Origin: Dirofilaria immitis
Lineage: Eukaryota > Nematoda > Chromadorea > Rhabditida > Onchocercidae
Reading direction: 5' to 3'
NCBI GenBank assembly: GCA_024305405.1
Contig: JAKNDB010000050.1
Coordinates: forward strand, 1 to 20,484
Length of the DNA: 20,484 nt
The position numbers were made by a program, and so were the translations under genes. Under the pieces are notes generated by a model. It did not search any database. It was given only the letters and a program-made list of their open reading frames with translations, and was not told the DNA's origin. Positions 9,301-15,377 of this stretch are shown one piece after another (position 1 is the stretch's first letter; the number at the start of each line of letters is the position of its first letter).

Positions 9301-12082
9301 CATTATCGGAATTTGCTGCATGAATTATCTTTATGTAGACGCGAAAATGCTGCAATTACGTTGCAGGTAATGTTACACCTGCATATTTGGATTTAGATTT
9401 TATATCTTGCATTTCGAGATTGTTATAGTTTTAAGATTTAAATGGAAATAGAATTTTTCTTCAAATGATTTTAGAGATACGCACGTGGTTGGATAATCCG
9501 TCAAAATTATCATAAAATGCGACATGATGCAACTGTATTTAAAAAAGAATGTGCAGTTGTCACTTTGCAGGTGTATTAAATATAATTTCTTTTTAAAAAA
9601 AAAAAAGAAAATTGTAAATTTATACAAAAACAATAAATAACGAAAAGTTTCGGAAATTTTGATTTAATAAATTCAAAATGAACATTTTTGCATTTTTTTC
9701 TTCCCTTTTCCTCCTTTTTTTTTTCTATAAGACAATTTCAAACATTTAGTTTCTAGAAGTATATACGTGGTTGGTTAGCACGATTGCATTACCGGAATTT
9801 GTTACATGAATTATCTTTGCGTAGACGCGAAAATGCTGCAGTTACGTTGCAGGTACATATTTAGACCTATAGATCTGCTTATTATATCCTTACATTTTGA
9901 GCTTACCCGAGTTTTGAGATTCAAATGATAATAGAATTCGAGATTTTTTCTACAATCATTTTTTTGTTGAAATGATTTTAGTAATACGCTCATAGCTGCA
10001 TAATCTTTCTTGTTTTTAAAAATGAATTGCGACATGAAGTAATTCTGTTTGGAAAACAATGTGCGATTATTACTTTGTATTATATACATTGAAATGTATT
10101 ATGTATTATCTTGTCTTTAAGCAATTTCGGTGCAAAAACTTTCATGTAACTTTTCACGCTGCATGCTTTTGTTAATTAACTTGCTGTTTTTCAAGCAGAA
10201 GTTTGAATCCTAAATGTAAATATACAGAAATTTACATTACTTTAATGGTTCTAGCGATATTTACGTGGGTGGATAGCACGAAGAAACTATTGGCTAATGC
10301 ATCGGAAAGAAATGATTTCTGGCGAACGAAAATGTGCAATATTTACTATGCAAGTAAGCATTTTTTGCAACAATGTAACAGTTAAATTTGATAGCAGGCA
10401 GTCGTTTCTATCATGTCTAGAAGCTTTTCTTTCAGTAACTACTGTTGATCCCTTTGTAATTAGCTGGGTTTCTCTGGAGATTTCCGAGAATTCTAAATCG
10501 TAGAGAATCGAATAATCTATATCGAAAACCTTAGTTTGATCGAATAATCTATCGGAAAACATGAAAGAATATAGAAAAAAGAATGAATTAATTGAATGAG
10601 ATAGTTATATGTTTATCAAAATGTCAAAAATATTAATTAAAGAATTGCAGAATTCCACTTTTGCTATGGAGTGTTCGAATGAAAAATTGGAAAACAAAAT
10701 TTGTAAGTCCGAAATTATCAGTAGCACGGAATGTTTACAGATGTTACGTGAATTAAAAGGCAGCATAATCGTTTACGGAAAAAACGTCAGAAATTTTTAC
10801 GAGCTGTTGAGGTAAACTATAAACCAAATCAAATTGTAAATATCAGCACTTTTTTTCCTAATTTTGCAACTATTTATAAAAGGAATAATTATTGCAGAAT
10901 AAAATCAAATTTGCGCTTCTGCTTAAGGCAGAAAGAGATCGACGCATAATGGCTGCTATAAAAATACAGGTATTTTTTTACAAAACTAATATGAGCAAAT
11001 TGAAATTATAAATGAAGCAAGATTCAGATTTTTTAACTGCACAAATTTGAAGTCATGGTGGCGCGGATGTCTTTTTCACAAGCATTCTGTAGCAATTCAC
11101 AATGAAATCGCTTCGAATTGTATTGCTCATCAAAAAGTAGTCTCTAATGAGGAATGGAATGAAGGAATGCAGCCGATTCTAAATCGCGTGATGAATGCAA
11201 TGACGAATTTGAATTCAGAGCGCCTTTATGTTCGCTACAAAGCTGCTAAAGTGTTGCGTTGGTTTTTTCTTTTTTTTTTTTTGTTTAGAGTGATAGACCA
11301 ATAAGGTTTTATTTTGGAAAATATTTTATGCAAGTTGATTTGTTCTTCATTACTTTATTGAAATATTTTAGAAAAATTTGTTGGTTCATCACAACTGTGC
11401 GCTGAATATGTATTCAACAATGGTGGTCTGGAGTGTGTTTTAGATTCTTTAGAAGGCTGTAATCGCGGCGTTGGATCAACCGAAGTGGTGATTCCTCTTT
11501 GCTCCATCTTGCGGAGTCTATTGAAGGTTTTCTCATTTTCATTTAAACTTCATATTTAAATCTTCGTTTAAATTTCAAAATTAAGTAATATTGTATCCTA
11601 TATTCTACTAAAAAGACGAGAAATATGGTTTCAGTTTGAAATTATTCGGAACAAACTCACCGGTGAGCGTCAACAAGATATTGTGAAACAATGTTATCAT
11701 TTTATGTTAGCATTTCATAGAGTTCCAAAAGTGGTGACCGACTTAAGTGCGATTATTATAGCATTAAATGGAAAAAGTGAACAGGTGGGCAGTTCAAAAG
11801 TTTCTGCCATTTGCCAAAACTGCAAGACAAGTTTACAAATGATAAGTTTGCATACTCCTGAGTTCTTATGAGTTGTATTGCATTTTTACTGATTTTGATG
11901 CAGACTAATTTAGAAGCAGTGGTTCGTGGGATGTCATTTGTTCTTAAAATAATCATCAATTATTTTCAGTATAAAAAGCGCCCTATTTTATTGCGGAGTT
12001 GACGAAGAGATTTGCTAAATTATCAGAATATGATGAGAGAACGATTGCACTCAAAAAACTTCAGAATTGTATCCTAAATTAG
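3374..12082 (+). CDS. aspm-1: ASPM / abnormal spindle homologue, at least 31 exons, about 1,340 aa, several single-base frameshifts
   Basis: Exons: 3374-3606, 3905-3970, 4189-4239, 4425-4640, 4979-5127, 5238-5370, 5447-5553, 5618-5867, 5932-6082, 6176-6351, 6447-6588, 6672-6791, 6867-6953, 7022-7147, 7238-7384, 7690-7776, 8016-8110, 8349-8444, 8549-8629, 8835-8930, 9039-9134, 9271-9366, 9475-9570, 9757-9852, 10255-10353, 10651-10811, 10898-10969, 11053-11257, 11372-11526, 11635-11784, 11904-12082 (stop TAG). ASPM signatures in order are ALSSWLNFLLDEK, LRLGLETILS, a CH-region block ending LRKVSNMRTVIDFAKRK, a second block with EIIQLLWRFVGKEL, ten IQ motifs, and a C-terminal segment (QLCAEYVFNNGGLECVLDSL) matching the family's end. 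The family binds calmodulin through IQ motifs and acts at spindle poles; C. elegans ASPM-1 works with dynein/LIN-5 in meiotic and mitotic spindle organisation. The chain is far shorter than vertebrate ASPM because it has few IQ motifs. The N-terminal 200 residues are Ser/Thr/Asn-rich and unmatched. The start codon was not found. Five exons (4189, 4979, 8016, 10651, 11904) are each one base short. The exon at 7238 may instead run to 7460, where the donor is stronger, if two more single bases are missing. Confidence 0.9.
4219..4222 (+). other. probable one-base loss in T run, ASPM exon 4189-4239
   Basis: The exon is entered in phase 0 and reads LVISTIPTLEF then TGA. Its exit must be phase 1 to feed the next exon, which reads SSLSYGHIDLHETE. 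One extra T in this TTTT run gives ...TLEFLMHFSPES, removes the stop and satisfies both phases. This N-terminal exon is less certain than the others because it lies in a poorly conserved part of the protein. Confidence 0.45.
5023..5027 (+). other. one-base loss in A run, ASPM exon 4979-5127
   Basis: The 5' half reads AGRNFVSRCTKTEVDKN and then hits TAA at 5038. The 3' half must use the other frame, which reads SSHLIALSSWLNFLLDEK, the conserved ASPM motif. That frame has a TAA at 5022, so the shift is confined to 5022-5040. The only long run there is this A5. Adding one A gives the phases needed on both sides. Confidence 0.75.
5932..7384 (+). other. ASPM calponin-homology region (CH1 then CH2-like)
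   Basis: The first block (exons 5932, 6176, 6447, 6672) contains LLQHFLTKMCQFLFIVDKAW, then LSRLGLFLDRKQGFFEQF, then VTDLLKDLSNGMILG joined to RTVEILANL, then LRKVSNMRTVIDFAKRK. It ends with the helix DEIIQLLWRFVGKEL. This order matches CH1 of ASPM, where the Leu-x-Asp-Gly-x-x-Leu element and the final LLWK helix are characteristic. The second block (6867-7384) has DGILFSLLWKQYYSYGIPFELFDGTTVLEQIANA and then AEYHFGIPSSML, which fits a divergent second CH fold. CH domains bind microtubules or actin. All exon junctions here are in frame without correction. Confidence 0.8.
8053..8057 (+). other. one-base loss in A run, first IQ exon of ASPM
   Basis: The exon 8016-8110 reads RYLRGWLARALYQK then TGA. 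The next frame continues MKYDNTLQEREIKAVIIQ, which ends exactly like its sister exons. The exon is 95 nt, whereas most of its sisters are 96. One extra A in this A5 run repairs it. Confidence 0.8.
8835..9570 (+). repeat. recent tandem duplication of a two-exon IQ module (436-bp period)
   Basis: Module 1 is exons 8835-8930 (type A, KYIRGWLARLHYRN) and 9039-9134 (type B, RYARGWIIRQNYHK). Module 2 is exons 9271-9366 and 9475-9570. The A-to-B introns (8931-9038 and 9367-9474) are identical over all 108 bases. The A exons differ at 4 of 96 bases and the B exons at 5 of 96. A third, older module starts at 9757 with an intact A exon. The intron before module 2 resembles the one before module 3 more than the one before module 1. 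Confidence 0.9.
9982..10080 (+). pseudogene. dead IQ exon (third type-B copy) inside an ASPM intron
   Basis: After ATGATTTTAG, the same acceptor context as the two live B exons, the sequence still aligns with them. It keeps TACGC, ATAATC, the words AAAATG and GCGACATGAAG, and ends ATTACTTTGTAT where live copies end ATCACTTTGCAG. It starts with TAA in the exon frame, has lost the RGW core, and its donor site (CAG before GTATAT) has mutated to TATTATATAC. It is therefore almost certainly skipped, and exon 9852 joins directly to 10255, both phase 0. Confidence 0.8.
10755..10790 (+). other. one-base loss in an A run, ASPM exon 10651-10811
   Basis: The exon enters in phase 0 (NSTFAMECSNEKLENK...) and must leave in phase 0 into NKIKFALLLKAERD, yet it is 161 nt. 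The 3' end is coding in another frame (KKRQKFLRAVE). The shift is either at AAAA 10755-10758 (reading ELKRQHNRLRKKRQK) or at the A6 run near 10781-10786 (reading ELKGSIIVYGKKRQK). Both restore 162 nt, and the sequence alone does not choose between them. Confidence 0.65.
11973..11977 (+). other. one-base loss in A run, last ASPM exon
   Basis: The exon from 11904 reads TNLEAVVRGMSFVLK and on to YFQYKKRPILLRS then stops. The family-like helical C-terminus AELTKRFAKLSEYDERT is in the next frame. Adding one A to this A5 run gives ...YFQYKKAPYFIAEL... and a 180-nt exon ending at TAG 12082. An acceptor-like TTTTCAG directly upstream (ending 11969) does not help, because the frame then begins with TAA. 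Confidence 0.7.
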
Positions 12083-12211
12083 ATTGGTAAAATGTATTAT
12101 TTATTTCAGTTACGTTTTTATCACAAATCTGGATATGCTTTATGTAAAAAACGAATTACTATTTGTTTTCGAAACTTTAATTTTGCTCACGCTTGGTTCG
12201 ATATTAATTGA

Positions 12212-12217
12212 AATAAA
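12212..12217 (+). promoter_or_regulatory. candidate poly(A) signal AATAAA for ASPM
   Basis: A canonical AATAAA lies about 130 bases after the ASPM stop codon and is followed by T-rich DNA. Spacing and motif fit a 3' end signal, but such hexamers are common in AT-rich sequence. Confidence 0.5.
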
Positions 12218-12901
12218 GCTCTTTTACAATCCCATATTTATATTACTTTCTTCATGTATTCATTCATATAATTCACAGTTGTGATTAGCGTACTTTTGCA
12301 TAACTTTAGCAATTTTTGGTAACTGTAATTGAAAGAAAGCGAATGAAGAATCGAAAATTTGATTGTGATTTTGAAAAACTATTCAGTATTACTCATTTAC
12401 TATTATTTGTTTTTGCACAGTACTTTTCTGGCACTTGAAAAATTTTTCCAAATATTACTACGCAACTTTATTATCTGTATGTCATATTTTAGAAAAATTA
12501 ACATTTTTTTTTAAATTTCGCACCTGAAATTTTGAATTAAAACTCAATTTTGAGAAATTATGCGTAATTTCGTTCTATAACATCTTTTATATATATGTTA
12601 TTTATTCGAATTCATTTATGATGCAATATGAAAATATAGTGCTTGTCCTGTGAGAGTCTATGTGGCAAAATATAGATTTGAAGTTTGTATTTCAGATTAT
12701 TTGAAAATTCGATCTGTTTCTTGAGAGTGGAACTTGCAGTGATATCATTAATGCTGTCATAATAGAAAAAGTCACATATGTTTATTTAAAATTATAAATA
12801 ATCAAAGCTCGTTAGCATGCTAAAATTTATGTTTTAATTTTAATTGATCTGCAATGCTTTACTTATTGTACTTTTGCTGTTGAATTTAGAGAAAATCAAA
12901 A
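12218..12901. other. noncoding spacer between convergent genes
   Basis: AT-rich sequence between the 3' end of ASPM and the 3' end of the minus-strand secreted-protein gene. No exon with good splice sites, RNA gene or strong repeat was seen. Confidence 0.5.
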
Positions 12902-13360
12902 TTAAATGTTAAAAAGAAACAACGTAAACCTTTTTCCGCAAGTAATATGCCATACGAATTTTCTGGAATATAAATAAAAAAGAACTGAATGCAAAATTAT
13001 AAAATATTTACAATTGAAAAAAAAGAAATTAAAGTAGAATGATTTATCACTGCGTATCGTTGCGTAATTTTGCTGATTGCCTTTTATTATAATCCCAAGT
13101 CCCCGTAAAGCTGTGATCCCAAAGCCAATTCTATGAGCGAGTAGGTCCAAACCAGGATTTGTTGGTATCAATCCATTATTAAAGAAATTTAACAATTCCA
13201 AATTACTGATTAAAGTTGGTTTGATATCGCTCTGCGCGATAGATCCAAAAATGGTGATAAGAACTCTAGTTCTCTTAAACCGGCTAAATTTGGTTGGTTG
13301 TAACTCTTGCCCAAATGTCATTGACATAAACAGAAATGCAATTGGGAGAAATTGCATCAT
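12902..13360 (-). CDS. small predicted secreted protein, unrecognised
   Basis: An open frame of up to 152 codons starts with ATGATG at 13360. The N-terminus MMQFLPIAFLFMSMTFGQ is a good signal peptide with a likely cut near residue 18. It is followed by a basic patch (KFSRFKRTR) and a mixed hydrophobic and polar stretch (SNLELLNFFNNGLIPTNPG, LLAHRIGFGITALRGLG) to about residue 100. The last 45 codons (from about 13035 down, Phe/Tyr-rich) look like noncoding DNA. The true 3' end is probably earlier or beyond an intron, for example from a donor near 13010 to the acceptor TTCCAG near 12965. No cysteines occur in the convincing part, and no known family was recognised. A broken copy of the 5' part lies in inverted orientation at 14641, which supports this being a genuine gene with a duplicated promoter region. 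An unsupported alternative is that this frame is simply part of a repeat element. Confidence 0.45.
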   Translation of the reverse strand: MMQFLPIAFLFMSMTFGQELQPTKFSRFKRTRVLITIFGSIAQSDIKPTLISNLELLNFFNNGLIPTNPGLDLLAHRIGFGITALRGLGIIIKGNQQNYATIRSDKSFYFNFFFFNCKYFIILHSVLFYLYSRKFVWHITCGKRFTLFLFNI

Positions 13361-14765
13361 GCCTAAAGCTGATCAAATATTTAATTTTTTAAATGAGCAA
13401 AATTTAATATTGGAAGTGGAATTAATGCATTGATATTCATAAGATTAATTTCTTCCTGTTTTAGCTGCTTCGCCCAACATAATTGATATTAATATATCGG
13501 ATTAGATGCAAACGATAATAATTGCTTCTTGAAAAAATTACCTGAGATAATGAAAGATGCTATGGTTGTAGTATTAGATCACATTAACAACTACAAATGA
13601 TCAATTTTATAATGAATTGTGGAATATTTGTACAAATATCGAGAGTTTAATAAAAAATTACAATTTCTAACAAAAAATGTTCAAAGAACATAATAAATGT
13701 AAACAAAGTAATTATATATTTAGTTCGAGTGGGAAAAAGTTCTTCCTTAGTACTTTCTGGAACTATCCAACTTCAGTTCCGTTAACTAAATACGCAAACT
13801 TTGTTCGATACTTAATTTCTTTGACAACGAACAGTTCCTATTTACAAATAAAATAGGCGAGAGAAAAAAGCTTGCAAACTAAATTCAAGTTTTTTTGTTA
13901 ACTTAAAGCATTTTATTCTTTGATTATTTAATTAAGTTGATACAATCATTCGCTACCTTAAACGAATCTCCAAAATTTACTGAAGTTATCCGTAGTTCTT
14001 TCTCAAAATAATAAATGATAATAAGTTCAGAAATTCGTGAAATTTGAAGAAGGATCAATAATCTACACAACTTTATTAAATGATCAAAGACTGAAATGCT
14101 TTACGTTGATAAAAAAACTTGGATTTAATTTGCAAGCTTTTTATTCTTCCTTTTATTTTATTTGTAAACAGGAATTGTTCGTTGTCAAAAGATTAAGCGC
14201 CGGAAAGAGTTTACACATTTAGTTAATGGAGTCGAAATGAAATAGTTCCAGAAAGTATTACGAGAGAATAATTATTTTCCCATATTCCATTATCTTCTTT
14301 AAACATTTTTTGCTGGAAATTGTAATTCTTTATTATATTCTCGGTATTTGCATAAATATTTCACAATTCACTATGAAAATGATCATTTGTAGTTTGTGTG
14401 TCATCCATTCCACTACTGTAGCATTACTTATTATCTCAGATTTTTTCAAGAAGTATTTTTTAAATTATTTTTTATTTTCGTTTGCATCAAATATGAAATA
14501 TTTATGTCAATTATGTTGAGCAAAACAGCTAAAACAGAAAAAATTAATTGAAAATTAATCTTAGAATATCAATGCATTAAGTCCAATTCCAATATTAAAT
14601 TTTGCTCATTTAAAAAATTAAATATTTGATCAGCTTTAGGTATGACCCAACTTCTCTCAGTTGTCTTTCAGCTTTCATTGAAATAAACAAGAAGTTACGA
14701 TCACAACTGATTTAGCCGATTTAATAGGACTGGTATTGCTATTACCGTTTTTTTTTTTTTTTTTT
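13235..14765. repeat. head-to-head inverted duplication, arms about 750 bp, spacer about 28 bp
   Basis: The reverse complement of 13235-13990 aligns along its length with 14019-14765. The clearest stretch is 13366-13433 against 14573-14641, where TTTAAAAAATTAAATATTTG and neighbouring words match. Other matched landmarks include CTATTTTATTTGTAAATAGGAA / TTTATTTTATTTGTAAACAGGAA and ATTTCGTTGTCAAAG-type words near 13830 and 14180, and GATAGTTCCAGAAAGTA / AATAGTTCCAGAAAGTA. The arms are clearly diverged, with scattered substitutions and indels. The outer ends contain the 5' part of the secreted-protein gene (minus arm) and its decayed copy (plus arm). Most of each arm is therefore the upstream region of that gene. 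The two plus-strand open frames inside the arm (14037-14222 and 14310-14519) look incidental. Confidence 0.85.
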
Positions 14766-14770
14766 CCAAT
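14641..14770 (+). pseudogene. decayed inverted copy of the small secreted-protein gene
   Basis: After GGT, the frame reads MTQLLSVVFQLSLK then TAA, aligning with MMQFLPIAFLFMSM of the copy at 13360. Homology goes on through GATTTAGCCGATTTAATAGG (against AATTTAGCCGGTTTAAGAGA) and GTATTGCTATTACCGTTTTT (against GTTCTTATCACCATTTTT). It then runs into a pure T tract of about 18 bases near 14748-14765. In-frame stops (TAA, TGA) and loss of the signal-peptide core show it is not functional. Confidence 0.7.
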
Positions 14771-14964
14771 CTATCATCTGTCATCACTTTTTTCTTCCAA
14801 CTTATCGTATTGAAGGAATTGTAAATCGTTTAGCGTATTTGTAATCGAAGTATTGCTAAGACGGATTAGACCATTGATTATCAAATAAATGAAATAGTAC
14901 AATAAACAATCTAACTGATCGGCAAATCTTTTCTACGTCTAAAACAACTGAAAATCTGTATAAA

Positions 14965-15017
14965 GATAGTTTAATGGTTAATTTTACTTCTGAAATTTGC
15001 TAACGCATCGAATTTGA

Positions 15018-15049
<32 letters not shown>

Positions 15050-15193
15050 GCAGCAGATAGTTTAATGGTTAATTTTACCAAAATCTACGCTCCCACGACC
15101 ACAATCACTACCATGAGCAATACTAACAACAACAGGTTAAAAGCGCCTAATGGTTAGTTTTACTTCTGAAACTTGCTAACGCATCGAATTTGA
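14965..15193 (+). repeat. duplicated 50-bp block flanking a CAG microsatellite
   Basis: Copy 1 (14965-15017) and copy 2 (15146-15193) share TAATGGTTA.TTTTACTTCTGAAA.TTGCTAACGCATCGAATTTGA with very few differences. A partial copy (GATAGTTTAATGGTTAATTTTAC) lies at 15056-15078, immediately after the CAG run. Between them is a less AT-rich segment whose + frame reads IYAPTTTITTMSNTNNNRLKAP. It might be a low-complexity exon, but no good start or splice pair was found. Confidence 0.7.
15018..15056 (+). repeat. CAG trinucleotide microsatellite, (CAG)4 CAA (CAG)8
   Basis: Thirteen triplets with a single CAA interruption. In the only frame that stays open on both sides (GCA phase) it would encode alanines with one threonine: ...NASNLTAAATAAA... 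ending ...ADSLMVNFTKIYAP. The CAG-phase frame has stops on both sides, so a polyglutamine tract is not supported. Confidence 0.9.
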
Positions 15194-15377
15194 TCTTTAA
15201 CAAAGTCAACCATTATAGTATATTTGTTTCATTCTATTAAGACTTCATTGATATGAATCTCTCTTATTTTCTAGTTTTCTACAAAATAAATTTTCAAATC
15301 AATGATATTATTCATATTACTGAAATCTCGTTAATATATATGATTCCGCTACTTGAAGATTAGGTTGGAGTATTCAG

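Larger units (their letters stand above)
7690..11100 (+). repeat. IQ-motif exon array of ASPM (ten calmodulin-binding motifs)
   Basis: Each IQ motif is split by a phase-0 intron. The Ile/Val-x-Gln end sits at the 3' end of one exon (ITIQ, VIIQ, IVIQ, RVLQ, ITLQ x3, VTLQ x2, IKIQ), and the RGW-type core starts the next (RYLRGWLAR, KFIRGWLAR, RHVRFWLAR, KYIRGWLAR, RYARGWIIR, RYLRGWIAR, SWWRGCLF). Seven of these exons are 96 nt (32 codons) once one missing base is restored at 8016; others are 81 and 99 nt. Adding or removing one exon therefore changes the number of IQ motifs without breaking frame. The last two exons before the C-terminal region (10651 and 10898) are basic, helical linkers. Confidence 0.85.

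Noticed and set aside
10287..10562. Minus-strand 91-codon open frame opposite an IQ exon
   Set aside because: It is antisense to the real exon at 10255-10353 and the following intron, and has no features of its own.
11959..11969. An extra intron ending at TTTTCAG 11969 in the last ASPM exon
   Set aside because: The frame needed downstream then opens with TAA, and no upstream donor gives a working phase. One continuous exon with a missing A fits better.
3374..12082. Programmed ribosomal frameshifting to explain the broken frames
   Set aside because: The shifts occur at unrelated A, T and G runs in many exons, are nearly all in one direction, and lack a common slippery heptamer or downstream structure. 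Missing bases explain them more simply.
14037..14519. Two plus-strand open frames (14037-14222 and 14310-14519)
   Set aside because: Both lie in the noncoding part of the inverted-duplication arm, and their frames are not kept in the other arm. Composition is low-complexity Phe/Leu/Ile.
13235..14765. Classic terminal-inverted-repeat DNA transposon
   Set aside because: The arms meet at the centre rather than flanking a body, no transposase fragment is seen, and no clear target-site duplication was found. A fold-back element cannot be fully excluded.
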